Origin: Dryomyza anilis
Taxonomy: Eukaryota > Arthropoda > Insecta > Diptera > Dryomyzidae
Direction of reading: 5' to 3'
DNA: 64,000 nt
Assembly: GCA_951804985.1 (NCBI GenBank)
Contig: OX638135.1
Span: forward strand, 35,295,670-35,359,669
Part shown: piece after piece, positions 15,334-26,852 of the stretch
Layout: each line of letters opens with the position of its first letter
How positions within the stretch are numbered: position 1 is the first letter of the stretch
The notes under the pieces: generated by a model
Database searches by the model: none
Told to the model about the DNA's origin: nothing
What the model saw: only the letters and a program-made list of their open reading frames with translations
Program-made: the position numbers and the translations under genes

Positions 15334-16764
15334 ATGTCCAACGAATCGCTACTTCTGCAAGGTATTGACGATGTTTGCTCTATTGCATCTTCATCGAAGT
15401 CTAGGTAGTGTCTCAGAGTCCTTGATGAAGGGAGTTGGGCAACTCTTCAAAATTGGAAAGTGGTCCAACTCAGAATCGGATGACTCCACTGATGGCAAAG
15501 CGATGCGTGAAGCATATCGCACCACAAAACGCATAGAATCGAAAAACGAAGATGCAAGCAAGGAAGACAGCTACCGTTTGAAGACTGCCAAGTGCATCAT
15601 GTCCTCACGGCAGATCATGAGAAATGACAAGCATATCGATGGACAAGTAGACTCCCATACTTCAGGCTTGAATGAGTCGCAACGCTCAGGTTAGAACGCT
15701 GAATTTTTAAAGAAAAATGAACTGATTAATCCCGACAACTTAGCCGACGTTGAGCTGTCCCGAAAGTCTGATGTTAGGAGCACTGATCCTGAAACTGAAA
15801 GCGGCGAAGGATCAAGGCCGAAAGTCAGATGTTAGGATCACTGATCCTGAAACCGCAAAATTGATGGGTCGACCCGCCCTGAAACTAGCAGCGAAGGATC
15901 AAGGAGATATGATGGAGATAGAGTATGGGGCATTAGATGTGGTAGGTGCTGTAGGCAACCTCCCGGATGGAACACCCAGCTCAAGCTCAACTGCTGCAAA
16001 TCCGATAGGCCGACACGCTCAGACGACCAAGGCAATTGAGTTTAGGCGGCCGGCTGGGGTTGCTGGTAATAATCCAGGTAACCTCGAGCTTACCGTTGCG
16101 GGGTGCTCCAAAAGGGATAGAACCCAGATAATGCCAGCAAGAAGCATAAATACAACACAGAGCCAAATACCTACAACGAGGCTGCATCAGAGTAGCCATT
16201 ACAGATAATGGCAAAAGAATTGAAACAGAAGACTGGCGTCTGCTCGAAAGCCGACTGCTTATAGCGATCACGGAATCTGTGAGGGATCCTTCTGGACTTC
16301 CCCCATACTTTGGTAATATCTCAACGCTTAACGGACACAAGGTGCTATCGTGCAAGTCTGCGGAAACGCACACCTGGCTCGTAAACACTGTGGCCGCTCT
16401 GGATGAGTTGTGGGATGGGGCAAGCCTGGAGGTAGTCCCCTTAGAGAAACTACCAAAACGCCCACGAATCCGGGTGTTTATAACGGGACCAACAATTCCG
16501 AAAGAACGCCTTAAAGAGATGCTGCAACATCAAAACAAATACATCTACCCTTCATCCGATTGAGAAATCGTCCGGATAGAAGAACAAACTAATGTAGGGC
16601 AATCAGTTGTGGTCGCAGTGAATCAAGTGACAGAAGAGCTATTGAAGAAGAATGACTCCAGAATCAGCATCGGACTAAGCAGTGTCGTTGCACGCCTAGT
16701 GACATGGAGAGGGAATGTCGATATGAAGCAACCGGATCGCAATGATGAAGGTAATATAAATTAA
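15334..16764 (+). pseudogene. LOA-type LINE ORF1 (DUF4780-like), frameshifted
   Basis: ORF1 would encode the RNA-binding protein of the LINE ribonucleoprotein. A start at 15,334 gives a short N-terminus (MSNESLLLQGIDDVCSIAS). The frame then shifts into 15,365-15,694 (Ser/Lys/Asp-rich) and again into 15,750-16,208. The recognisable core is 16,279-16,563, with the phrases WDGASLEVV, LPKRPRIRVFI and LQHQNKYI. These match my memory of the DUF4780 domain in insect retrotransposon ORF1 proteins. Past a TGA at 16,562, the same frame continues with an EIVRIEEQTNVGQSVV segment to about 16,764. At least three lesions make it non-functional. A local duplication of 'aagtcagatgttaggatcactgatcctgaaac'-like words near 15,770-15,850 adds to the disorder. 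Confidence 0.75.
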
Positions 16765-16770
16765 CCTGCA

Positions 16771-17194
16771 CCATAGCATAACGGCTTCTACAAACGTCCT
16801 CCATATCACAAAAAATAACATAGATCTCGTACTTATACAAGAACCATGGGTGAACCAGAACAAAATCTCTGGACTTGACCATACGGACTACGTAACCTAC
16901 AATGCTACAGACATCAGAACACTTAGAACATGCATTCTTGCAAAAAGAACTTTAAAACCAATACTTTTGACTCAGTTCAGTAATCGTGATCAAACATCGA
17001 TAAGTTTAGACACAAAAATAGAACCCCTAATTATAGCATCGGCTTACTTCGCGCACGATGATGGAGACCTTCCTCCGCCAAAAATAGTTAGACAGCTTGT
17101 CAAACACGCAAATAAAGAAAAGATAAACGCGATAATAGGATGTGATGCGAATGCGCATCACACTCTCTGGGGAAGCACAGACACAAACCCTTGA
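16771..17194 (+). pseudogene. LINE ORF2 endonuclease domain fragment
   Basis: The APE-like endonuclease nicks target DNA to prime reverse transcription. Visible motifs are DLVLIQEPWV (near 16,823) and CDANAHHTLWGS (near 17,141), the latter with the DxN pair typical of Exo_endo_phos_2 domains. The frame ends at a stop at 17,192. Between them the HWxx-type and SDH motifs are missing or eroded. From 17,195 to 17,570 the frame is scrambled, with remnants such as PWWNPHLKALR spread over more than one frame. It continues into the reverse transcriptase with no intact linker. Confidence 0.75.
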
Positions 17195-17315
17195 ACATGC
17201 CTATCACAATGCATGTCCACTGATAAGGAGTAAAAAAAAAATAAAAATCAACCTTGGTGGAACCCGCACCTCAAAGCCCTGCGTACATAGGTGAGGAGAA
17301 CGTTCAATACTGTTA

Positions 17316-17391
17316 GAAACACAACCGACAATCAAAAGTGGGAAACATACAAAGAAACACAACCGACAATCAAAAGTGGGAAACATACAAA
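17316..17391 (+). repeat. 38-bp tandem duplication inside LINE ORF2
   Basis: Two head-to-tail copies of a 38-bp segment beginning 'gaaacacaaccgacaatc', at 17,316-17,353 and 17,354-17,391, with no mismatch that I can see. This is a post-insertion lesion in the linker between the endonuclease and reverse transcriptase. 38 is not a multiple of 3, so it also shifts the frame. Confidence 0.9.
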
Positions 17392-17570
17392 AAACTATTA
17401 ATTAACTATGGACACACACACCAGATGAAACACTGAATGTTCTTCTGCAGACCCACTGCGGGATGCGAACAACTACCACAACAAATTAACGAAACAATGA
17501 CATACATACACAACCACCGAGTCAATAACGAAGACGAAATGAGAAACATAATCAACCTCGAAAAAATTTA

Positions 17571-18630
17571 ATGGGCTATGAACACCTTCTCCCCATACAA
17601 ATTCCCGGGATTGGGTGGCATCTATCCAGTGATGTTACATAAGACATGCAACCTAATAGGCCCCATCATGGTGAGGGTATTCCAGGCGTGTCCACGCCTA
17701 AAATACCTACCAACCATGTGGAAAGAAGTGAAGGTAGAATTCATACCTAAAGCAGGGAAAATACAAAAATAAGCCTATCATCCTTTATGCTTAAAACTCT
17801 AGAAAGAATACTAGACAACCATATTTAAGCAAAGTTACCAAACCTAAACTTTTCATGCAATCAACATGCATATCTTAAAGGCAAATCAACTGAAACCGCG
17901 CTCGATGACGTCGTCTCCAACATTGAGAAATCCCTCAAATTCAAGGAATACACACTGGCAGGTTTTTTAGATTTAGAAGGTGCCTTCAACTACATCTACT
18001 CTACATCCATCCGAAATGCGCTAATAAATGCGCAGGTAGAAAACGGCTTAGTAGAATGGCAGATGGAAATGCTAAAAAGCCGTAGAATCAATGCAAATAT
18101 TGGGCAGTGTGCCATTAAAGCAAGAGCTAGTTGGGGAACTCCTCAGGGAGGAGTTATAACCCCACACACTCTGTATACTAGTCCTGAACGAGATTCTAAT
18201 AGAATTCGAAAACACTGGTATCCACGTGGTGGCATACGCCGATGACTTGGTGATCCTGTCGACAGGAAAATACATAGATACAGTGTCCAACGTTTTAGAA
18301 ACCTCTTTAAAAAAACTGCCAAGATGGGCAAAGACATGTGGGCTAAACATAAACCCATCCAAAACGGAACTTGTACTATTTACAAATAGAAGAAAAATTC
18401 CACCATTTCATCTACCCATACTAGAGGGGACCATGCTTAACCTGTCGAAAAGTGCAAAGTTCCTAGTTATTGTCTTAGACGACAAACTAAACTGGAAACT
18501 AAACATAACCGAGAGAATAAAGAAGGCATACGCAGCGTTCTATTCCTGTAAAAAGATAATTGGTACTAACTGGGGTCTTCAACCAAGATTAATATATTCG
18601 ATGTACACGGCCATGGACGCCCCATACTGA
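17571..18630 (+). pseudogene. LINE reverse transcriptase, frameshifted
   Basis: Target-primed reverse transcriptase of the LOA-type LINE. 17,578-17,772 holds the finger motif around FPGLGGIYPVML and PTMWKEVKVEFIPKAGK. 17,860-18,130 (a different frame) holds QHAYLKGKSTETALDD, then FLDLEGAFN with the first catalytic Asp, then TPQGGVI. 18,226-18,630 holds VAYADDLVIL, which keeps the AYADD catalytic pair, followed by LNINPSKTELVLF. All catalytic Asp residues look preserved even though the chain is cut by stops near 17,770 and 17,826 and a frameshift near 18,170. The 'GPDG' of the finger is changed to GLGG. Confidence 0.85.
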
Positions 18631-18660
18631 GCTACGGTAGCATAGTATGGTGGACAGCCC

Positions 18661-19475
18661 TTGAAAAATAAATGTAACACAACCGAACTGCAAAAATTGC
18701 ACAGAACAGCCCTTATAAGTATAACAGGAGCACTGAAAACAACTCCGACCGCGGCACTAGAAGTTATTCTAAATATAATGCCAATAGACCTCTTCATTAG
18801 AGGTGCTGCATCAAAAACAGCACTGAGACTCTCTCATTCATCAGACCTAAACAGACTGTCATACGGACACTCCTCAATAACTCGTCAATTTATGTCGACT
18901 GCTCCTGTAACGGACTATATTACACATTATATTGACTTAGAAAAAAGAATAAACGTAGTTTTTCCAACAAGGGAACAATGGACTCAAAACAAGGTCATAA
19001 ATCAGTATGAAATAAGTGTCTATACATACGAGTCCACGATGGACTCGGTGTGGGATCTTCTGTGAAGCCCTTCAAGTGGAAAAATCGATAAAAATAGGAA
19101 ACGACTGCTCCATATTTCAAGCGGAAATATATGCCGTGGCTGAGGTGGCCAGATTACTAGCAATGAAAGAACTATCGACAACCGATATTACCTTTTTCAT
19201 TGATAGTCACGCTACCATCAAAGCCTTACAAAATAGGAATATAAGACCTGAACTAGTCAGCCGTTGTCGCAGAGAGCTTCAGGTTCTCAACGAGCAACAC
19301 TTTTTAAAACTGTGCTGGGTACCAGGTCATTCAGATATTCCGGCTAATGAAAATGCAGACGAGTTAGGAGCAGAAAACGAATTCATTGACAGTAGTGTAA
19401 GATCACATATGGCGGAATACAATCAGATCACAAAAACAGATCACAAAAACACTAGAGAACATTAGAAATACGAAC
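18661..19475 (+). pseudogene. LINE ORF2 connection and RNase H domain
   Basis: 18,661-19,065 encodes the segment after the reverse transcriptase (LQKLHRTALISITGALKTTP is typical). A frameshift near 19,050 passes into 19,066-19,465, a type I RNase H. It shows the Glu of QAEIYAV, the Asp of FIDSHATIKAL and the WVPGHSDIPANENADELG block with its final Asp. RNase H is a property of the LOA, I and related LINE clades and supports the clade call. The frame stops at 19,463, and homology resumes in the downstream fragment after a short scrambled stretch. Confidence 0.8.
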
Positions 19476-19584
19476 TGGGTTAGATCACATAAGGGACAAA
19501 CGACAAAAAAAGTGGTACCATCTTGATAAAGGTCACAGTAATAGTATTCTAGAATTATACAAAAGAGAACTAAGACTACTAATA

Positions 19585-19866
19585 GTGATAATAACAGGAC
19601 ACAAGACGCTGGGAACCCACTTGAGAAGGATGGGTTCTCAGGTAGACGACATTTGCAGGTGGTGTGGGGATAGTGAAGCAAATGAAGACAGCTACCATTT
19701 TCTCTACCAATGCCCAGCAATGGCTCGAATAAGAAATAAATTTCTAGGCTCTTTTTTCTTTCAGGAACTAGAAGAGATCCACGAAGCGCACCCAATGCAG
19801 ATAATGAAGTTCGTTAGGGCATCAGGATGGCCCTTAAAGGAGGGAAGACACGAACCCCCTTCTTAA
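19585..19866 (+). pseudogene. LINE ORF2 C-terminal zinc-knuckle fragment
   Basis: A 93-codon frame contains CRWCGDSEANEDSYHFLYQC (19,654-19,713), a CX2C...H...C arrangement found at the C-terminus of many LOA/I/R1-type ORF2 proteins. It is probably a nucleic-acid-binding knuckle. The stop at 19,864 is followed directly by the A-rich 3' tail, so this is likely the true end of ORF2. Confidence 0.75.
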
Positions 19867-20129
19867 CACATATTCTTAAGAAAAAAAAAATAATAATAAT
19901 AAAAATGTAATTATATCTAAAATGGAATATATAAAATTAAATATTACTCACCTATGGATATATACAATATAACAGAGGAAACACAATGGACCAAAAATGG
20001 TCTCAGTGAGTTGGCAAGCGTCAAATATCTTTATATATTTGCATTGTCAACATCCTCACTACCTAACCTAACCTAACCTGAATACTTTTCGAGTTATTAG
20101 ATCCTAAAGTGTTATATAGAACTGTCTTG

Positions 20130-21880
20130 TATTGGAGGTGGGCGTGACCGGTGGTCGATTTGGCTCATTTCCAAAGCCAGTTCCTACTTTTGGCTAAAAA
20201 AATATTAAAACGAAATTTCATCGCATTCACATTGCATAGCATGCATTTTAAATTTTTGAAAAAAAAAGGCAGGCTCCCTCTAGCAGCTTTTCCGCAGGAA
20301 ACTAGTGTGTTCAAGCCAACTCCTAGCAGGCAAAGGTGTTATTTTGTAAGTTTTGTTTTAAAAATTTGAAAAGCATCTTTATAACAGCATAATGGAAGGG
20401 GTAGCCTGTCTGTAGTAGGCAAAAACATTTTTTAGAAATATCTGATTTGAAGTTTTTAAAAGTAGCTTTATAGCATGAAAGTGACGCGGGCAGGTAGCCT
20501 GCCTGTGTCAGGCAAAATTTTCATATATGAATATCTGTATTGAAATTATAAAAGTACTTTTATAGCAGGGTAATAAAAGGGAAAGATAGCATTATTTTAG
20601 CTGCCATTAAGGCAGCTTTTAGAAAATTTTTGACAGCATTTTTTTTTACAAATATAAAATTTTACTTCAAAATTTTTCAATATTGAACATTTTTGGCTTA
20701 GCTTTGGTACTTTGTGCCAAGCAATGTGCTACGTTTTTTAGTTTGTGCTAATTCGTTTCCGTCGGTTTGTTGAATTGCAGATAATTTTTAAATCTCCGAA
20801 GTTGTTGCAGATATAGTGGAAGATTTAGCAGACCACAATGACAAACACATGCCTTCAGCTAAGTTCACTTAAACTATTTGTAAGTGCAACAACAAACAGG
20901 TGAAAATCCAGCAACTCAACAGCGCGTGATCGTTTACCTTCCATTCCCCACGTTGCCGTCCATTCCCCACATTTGCAAGCCATTTTGATTTCACCAGATT
21001 GCCTACCATGACCTGCCTGTCCCTACCATTTTGCTCCACACGTACTGCCTACCATACCCCATTTGCCTGCTATAATCCTGCCAGTTTTGATTTCGTACTA
21101 CATGCCTGCATGCAGGCAATAGCAGGTTTTGCCTTAATGCTCACCTAAAAGGTACCTCAAAAATGTGATTTTCATACCAAAAAATGCTTGTTTACCTGCT
21201 AGTTTCTTTACATTTTCGTGTCAAAAGTTTTGTCTCGGGAATTTTTGGTTTTAAAAAGTATATTTATAGCTAGAAATGGATGGGAAATCATTGTTTATTT
21301 TCGTCGGTTTGTTATCGCCGCGATTTATGCTGATCTACGGAGGTGACAAGCTACTAGAGGTGACCAGCTACTGATTTTTTTGCCATTTGCTTGTTGTACA
21401 AAACGTGTTTTGTTCTTGCTTACTTCGATAAGAATAACAAGGCGAAACAATAACAATATGAAGCAGCAGAAATAAGCGTATTCGACAACACGGTATCGAA
21501 GCGATTAATTTTTCCGAAAATACGACAAACAAAATTCGTCAGTATTGTTGTACAACAAGACCTTTAGGTTGAGGACGGTATGGATGATCACCCATGATCT
21601 GGATCATATGTTTATGATCCCAACCTTTTCCTACAATTTTTCTTCCAGATTATTGACCATCTTACCCTGCCTGAGCCTACCATTTTACTTCCACCTGATT
21701 GGCACCCATATCCTACCCATGGCTTCCCTACCATGCTATGGCAGCCATGCTAAAGCAGGGAAATAGCAGCTTTTGTCCACATTACCACCTTTGCCTACCT
21801 CAAAGCTTCATAAAAAATGCGAACCATTTTCCTGTTTAAAATTTTGTCTGGGGAACTCTGGACAAAACAGAGATAATAAG
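20130..21880 (+). repeat. Dispersed repeat of unknown class, copies 2 and 3
   Basis: Two adjacent, diverged copies of the repeat also seen at 600-2,384. Copy 2 lies at roughly 20,130-21,100 and copy 3 at 21,180-21,880. Shared words include 'tagcctgc.tgt..caggcaaa' (20,402, 20,498), 'tccgtcggtttgttg' (20,759 and, as 'ttcgtcggtttgtta', 21,299), 'cgtgttttgtt.ttgct' (21,404), 'ttcgtcagtattgttgtacaacaa' (21,536) and 'ttttgtctcgggaa/ttttgtctgggga'. Small ORFs here (20151-20369, 21545-21766, 21773-21982) are by-products. Superfamily unknown. Confidence 0.55.
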
Positions 21881-22411
21881 AAAAACCAGTTGGGAAGGTT
21901 AGATCACATGAGAAATTTTAAAGTAGGTGTAATTATAATAGTTAGGATTATAAAAATTATAGTCGGTCTAGACCGACTATAAATACCCTACACATATGTG
22001 TGGTTACCATTAAAAGTGATATATAGGTCACCAGGGTATACGAATCCTGAAAATAACTACAAACATTCAATCGCTGAAGAATTTCCATTCATTTGATACC
22101 CATATTTACAAATGGGTAGGTGTACCGAATTTCGATTTTTTTTTGCGAACCACAAGTCTTTTCGCCAGAAAACTTTATTATCATGTGTTTGAGCATGATG
22201 TCAATATATATTTGACCAAAAAAGTTTACATAAACACGTATACATAAAAATTGATCTTTATATGTACATTTAATATGAGGTATTTGAACATAAGTGGTTG
22301 GATCATAGGTCTCAATGGACCGATCTCGACATACAGCGTAGGTATATTAGTAATCTAAGTTATAAGTTTCATTTATCTAGCTTTTCAATTTTAAAAGTAG
22401 TAGGGATTTCA

Positions 22412-22477
<66 letters not shown>

Positions 22478-22640
22478 GGACATACAGACGGACGGACAGA
22501 CGGACATCGCTAAATCGACTCAGGAGGTCATGCTGATCAAGAATATATATACTTTTCCATACCGGAGATGCTTCCTTCTGGGTGTTACAAACGGCGTACC
22601 AAACTGAATATACCCTTTCACTCTTAGTGTAGGGTATAAA
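21881..22640 (+). mobile_element. mini-me/DINE-like element, copy A
   Basis: A ~760-bp non-coding element from 'ccagttgggaaggttagatc' to 'cttagtgtagggtata'. It has the hallmarks I associate with dipteran mini-me/INE-1 (DINE) elements: a GACA/GACG (GTCY) proto-microsatellite and the conserved phrase 'ctaaatcgactcaggaggtc'. This is followed by 'atcaagaatatatatac' and 'gggtgttacaaacggcgtac'. A perfect 24-bp palindrome centred on 'tctaga' lies at 21,958-21,981. The GACA tract is long in this copy (about 22,416-22,500). Such elements are Helitron-like non-autonomous repeats in Drosophila. That affiliation here is by analogy. Confidence 0.8.
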
Positions 22641-22649
22641 AATCAACCA

Positions 22650-22985
22650 AATAACTACAAAAACCACTCTGGACAATACAGATGTAATAACTCAAATAAT
22701 AATCAAAATCAGCAACATTACGGTAAGAACAACTCTGTACAATACAGACATAATAACAGGAACTGTTATACGAATACCAACAAAATAATGATAATAACAA
22801 TACGGGACAATTCCGATTTAAAAGTAATAATTCTAGTCAGCGCAGACATTGCACAACACCAATACCTATAGAATTTCAAATTTCGGGAACCTTCTCCTGG
22901 GAGGTAGTTCAATTTTCAAGTCAGGCGTCGTATGCCATTATTGGTACGAATTTTCAGGTACTCCTTAAAGCTAAGGTTGACCTAG
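22650..22985 (+). pseudogene. Ty3/gypsy-like Gag tail and protease scrap
   Basis: Reading plus, the sequence gives an Asn/Gln-rich nucleocapsid-like tail (NNSNNNQNQQHYGKNN). After a disturbed stretch it gives a protease-like end, with the phrase SYAIIGTNF (a variant of the 'xIIGxxx' flap/C-terminal motif) and KAKVDLENGYLT. It is cut off near 22,985-23,030, where a minus-strand LINE begins. It is a short dead fragment with both LTRs lacking. Confidence 0.5.
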
Positions 22986-23019
22986 AGAATGGGTATCTGA
23001 CAGCAAAAAATTGTATTTC

Positions 23020-24800
23020 AAAAATCCCCTAATAACACCTAAATCGAGTGTTTCATTAACAGCCTTCATTTCAGATTTACAAAGAAAATATGTTGTAGAA
23101 AGTTTCAAATTTGATTTCGAAAAAGTAATCTTAAAACATTTATTTGAATTAAGCAGTAAACGATTTCGAGAACACCAAATCGATACATTATTTAAATATT
23201 TTTTAAAATTATAAACGTCAAATGAATTGCGAATTTTACGGTAAATTTTCATATCATTAGCATATAATAAAATATTTGAAAATTAATTTATTTATCATTA
23301 ATAAATAAATTGAAAAGCAATTATCCCAAAATTATTCCTTGTGGAACCCCTAAAAAGGCAACATAAGGACGAGGAATTATATTTTCAATATTAATATAGC
23401 AAAGTCTGTTATTAAGATAAGACTTAATCCAACTTAAACTTTTTTAAGGGAAAACCAATTTTAGAAAGTTTTGCTTTCAAGGTGAAACTTTATCAAAAGC
23501 TTTAGAGAAATCAGTATAAACTGTCTCAACTTGCCAATCATCCTCAAAAGAATTGACACAGCTAAATTTGATACTGTTGAACGACCATGCACAAAGCCAT
23601 GTTGGCAAGGGCAAATTATGTTTTTAATATTGAAATACAATTTATTCTTGACGATATTTTTGAAAAGTTTAGATATATTAAATAATTTCGATATAGGCCT
23701 ATAATTAAACACGTTTTTTTCCGACCATTTTTATAAACTGGAGTAATTGAAGCAATTTTCCATTTATCAATAAAAATACCTCTACTTAAAGATTTATTAA
23801 ATATTAATGTCAGCGGCTCACATAAAAAATCAAAACATTTCCCCAAAAAAATGAAGATACACCATCAATGTCCTCTTTAAAAGAATTTTTCAGATTATAA
23901 ATTCGCATTAAAACATCATCCACAGATAAAGTTAAGGAGCCAAAATTTATAAGTTGGTCAATACCATTGAGATAATTCTCATCAAATGAACTGGAGAAAT
24001 GTTCGAAATTAGAATTAAAATAATCCGCAAACATATTTACAGTATCTGCAATATTGTGCGATATTTTATTTTCGCAGAACATCGAAGAAGGAATATTTTA
24101 GCATGATTTTTTAGATTGGACGTAATCCCAAAACGATTTGGGATTGTCCCTAACATTATTTTTAAAATATATTGCTTATAAAGAAATCTATTAAAAAGTT
24201 AAATTCCCTCATATAATGCACGTCTTTTTCTTTAAATATTTCATTATAAGTAAGTGGCTTTAAATTGATAGTCAATTTATTTCTTAAATTTTTTAATCTT
24301 TTTAAACCATTAGTATACCAAATCAGCTTATAAACTTTATTAGAAATTAATGGTATATTGAGATAAATAATTTCAAGTATATTTTTCAAAAACAAATCAT
24401 TAGAATGAGCTGCATCTTTCTTATCAAAAAATAATACCAAATCAATACTATTAAAGATGTTATTTCAATTATCAAAATTACATAAGTTGTAATTAAAATT
24501 ATTTGGCGTTGATATTTTTAAAAATTCGTAAAATTCAATATTAAGAATCAAAGCTGTATGATGCATATTCGAAGTACAAAATGGAAAAACACATTCTGTT
24601 AAATCAAATTTGATATGACCACTTAAAAATATTAGATCTAGAATTCTATTAAGCGTATTTGAAAATTTATTAATTTGATTTAATCCAATATCAAATAAAG
24701 AATCAATAAAGTTTTTCTCATACTCATGATTAACATTACTTGGAATTAAAGATGAATTATTTGCATAGGAAAACCAAACTAACGGCGAACCTTTACATCA
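23020..24800 (-). pseudogene. Jockey/CR1-type LINE ORF2 fragment, minus strand
   Basis: Reading minus, the reverse transcriptase runs from about 24,440 down to 23,020 across many frames. Motifs in order: LTLIFNKSLSRGIFIDKWK and ITPVYKNG (23,846-23,720); NYRPISKL and CPCQHGFVHGRST (23,710-23,580); remnants of the first catalytic block; FLGVPQG (near 23,345); LYANDMKIYRK (near 23,260); and VSIWCSRNRLLLNSNKC. The catalytic YADD box reads YAND, so the first Asp is lost. The stretch 24,440-24,800 on the same strand is probably the ruined endonuclease/linker. The 3' end is truncated where it abuts the gypsy scrap. It resembles the LINE inserted at 52,990-53,705. Confidence 0.75.
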
Positions 24801-24820
24801 GCTTACGATTTCGAAAGCTC

Positions 24821-25024
24821 TTAATAAAAAATTGCAAAAACACCTAATTTGAAATTAACACTCTTCATATTCTCCAGTGGCGTGTCTTTCTTTACCAATT
24901 TATAGCATGCCAAGTGATTTCTACCAATATCAGCATACTTTTCAACATATGGGATGATATTTTCTTCAGTCACAGTCGCACAGTGTGCGATTTTAACTAG
25001 GGCAAAGATCCGTTGGTTGGACAT
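24821..25024 (-). CDS. Unidentified ORF in duplicated block, copy 1 (67 aa)
   Basis: A minus-strand frame whose first ten codons come from the terminal repeat of the TA-flanked element at 25,000-25,913. The rest contains KIAHCATVTEENII, YVEKYADIGRNHLACYKLVKKD and TPLENM. The part from KIAHC onward recurs at 33,360-33,490 with only a few changes (V/M, P/A, L/M). It reads like real protein but I do not recognise it. Cys and His are scattered without a clear finger. The protein tail beyond LENM differs between the two copies because a duplication breakpoint falls there. It may be the remnant of a host exon or of a transposon gene. Confidence 0.3.
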   Translation of the reverse strand: MSNQRIFALVKIAHCATVTEENIIPYVEKYADIGRNHLACYKLVKKDTPLENMKSVNFKLGVFAIFY

Positions 25025-25913
25025 AGTTTTGTATTTTGGCTATAACATTTATTTAAAAACAAGTTAGTGGAATAATATATACCAATTTAAAGTGCATTTA
25101 ATGGGCTATCTTTTGTAGAATAGAATTGTATGGTTACATATAAATTTTAAAAAATACAGTCTACATTCTAAAGAACAAAAAAAATGTAAAAAAAAAATTG
25201 GTCCGTAGGTTGGGCCACCACAAAAAATCGCTAAACACCTTTCAAAAAAGACTGAAAATGAATAATTTTAAACCAATTTTCAACCAATCTGTATTATTTT
25301 CATTTAATAGAACTTACAAAATCATGAACTAGTGATGGTTATACATTTTGATATATTATACGTAAATGTGAACCAAAAGCCATAAATTGAGAAATCATTC
25401 AAAATTAACTAAAATGTTTCGATGTGACACTCTATATTATGACACTTGCATTTCAGCAATTATATGCTAGGAAAATATTTGTGAATGCTTTTAATAATGA
25501 GAAAATGGGTGGCCCAACCTACGTACCTTGAGTGACCCAACATACATCTTTATCAAAATTTGAGAAAAATTCTACATATTTCTTCTGCATCAAATTTTGA
25601 TAGAAAACTTGTTTACATTATAAAAAGAAATTCGTTAACGACATTTTAATGCATATAACTTTAATTTTAAAATGTAAATTGACCACCTATTCAACACTTG
25701 AAAAAGTCAACAAAATACTTTTTTTGAGTACATTTTAGTATTCATCTGGGTGAGTTATAAGCACCAAACCATTTCACTTCAAAGTTTTGCGAAAAGTTGG
25801 AGTGCAATGTTACTTGAGATGTACCATCAAAACTTTATGATCGCCAGTGTAAAAAAACAAAAAAATAGCGGTGGCCCAGCCTACGTACCGGCCCAACCTA
25901 CGGACCTTTCCCC
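25000..25913. mobile_element. TA-flanked MITE-like element, copy 1 (914 bp)
   Basis: Inverted ends 'ggggaaaggtccgtaggttgg' (left version 'gggcaaagatccgttggttgg') flanked by TA dinucleotides at 24,998-24,999 and 25,914-25,915, as in Tc1/mariner-type insertions. The phrase 'ccgtaggttgggccacc' and its complement recur inside (near 25,202, 25,508 and 25,870), giving sub-terminal repeats. There is no transposase-like frame. It sits inside the left inverted repeat of the GCACAGTGTGC element. The second copy is at the same site in the duplicated block, so it predates the duplication. Confidence 0.75.
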
Positions 25914-25915
25914 TA

Positions 25916-26852
25916 TTTAGCTGGGCAAAAGTCTATATTTTAAGAATTAGGGAAGGTAGACTAATTATTTTTTCACCACAGTGAAGTAATCCACTAAGTA
26001 ATCCACTAAGGAATTAAGGGAAATATCGGTCGACTGCCCAATTGCCATGTAACTGGTAATATTTATATATCAGAATTTGGTAGTTTTGTAAGGATTCAAA
26101 AATTTTGTGTTTATTCTGCATTGTTAAAACTGTATTTAATAAATTATTTAAAAAAATATTTATAAATCCAATTTTTCGTAAAATTTTGGGTTTTGAAATA
26201 ATGACAACATTTCTGTCATTAAGCCTGCTTTTTTAACTTTAACGGGTTTAATAATTTATAAATGAACTATTTTTAAATGGACTAAATCTGGAATTATTTA
26301 TAGAAGCTGTTCACTTACGTTTTAACATTAAAAAGTTCGCAAACTATATGTGTTGTTCGCCAAATATATAAAATTTTCTTACAAAAGACAGACGAAGGCA
26401 TTGCAGTATGGGGATTGCAAATATGTGCAGCCAGAATTTTGTTTTCCTAAAAGTAAACATTTTTATATTGGAAATGTAATGAAACATCGAAATAATGTGG
26501 AATAAGAAAGAAAACTTCTACAGAAGTTGACACTTTTTTCCGAAATACATACAATTAAAACTATGATTTTCAATTCGAATATTAAAATATTATTTTAACA
26601 ATTTTCAAGTAAATTTTAAAAGTTGTTTGAAGTGCATGTAGACAACTTTATTTAAGAAAAAAAAAATTGGATAAAATCACTAAGCATAACAATGTTTTGC
26701 ACCTGCAAAATAAACAAATTATTGTCATTCGTCAATGTGTATTTGAGCGCATTGTTCACACATTGACATTTGGAGTCTCATTACAATATGTTTGTTTAAA
26801 TTTTGTAAACATTAAGTTTTCTTGTTACTGGGACAGTTCACTATTATTCCGA
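25916..26852. other. AT-rich interior of duplicated block, copy 1
   Basis: Non-coding AT-rich sequence closely matching 34,384-35,361. Frame 26667-26933 runs from here into the Helitron and is accidental. Confidence 0.6.

Larger units (their letters stand above)
15301..20088 (+). mobile_element. LOA-clade non-LTR retrotransposon, near full length, decayed
   Basis: Domains lie in the order expected of LOA-clade LINEs: an ORF1 with a DUF4780-like domain, then APE endonuclease, reverse transcriptase, RNase H and a C-terminal Cys/His knuckle. Every domain is broken by frameshifts, stops or small deletions. The 3' end has an A-rich/TAA-repeat tract near 19,878-19,905. It continues to a terminal 'ctcactacctaacctaacctaacc' stretch at about 20,060-20,080, which resembles the 3' ends of other dipteran LINEs. 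The exact 5' end and target duplication were not resolved. The element starts only about 150 bp right of the giant microsatellite. Confidence 0.85.

Noticed and set aside
20060..20082. Telomere-type (CCTAA)n repeat
   Set aside because: Only about three to four units at the 3' end of a LINE; flies lack the TTAGG telomere system and the position fits LINE 3' terminal sequence.
22377..22676. ORFs over the GACA tracts (also 27832-28134, 28577-28816, 28716-29183)
   Set aside because: They read the tetranucleotide tract and mini-me sequence, shared only because the DNA is repeated.
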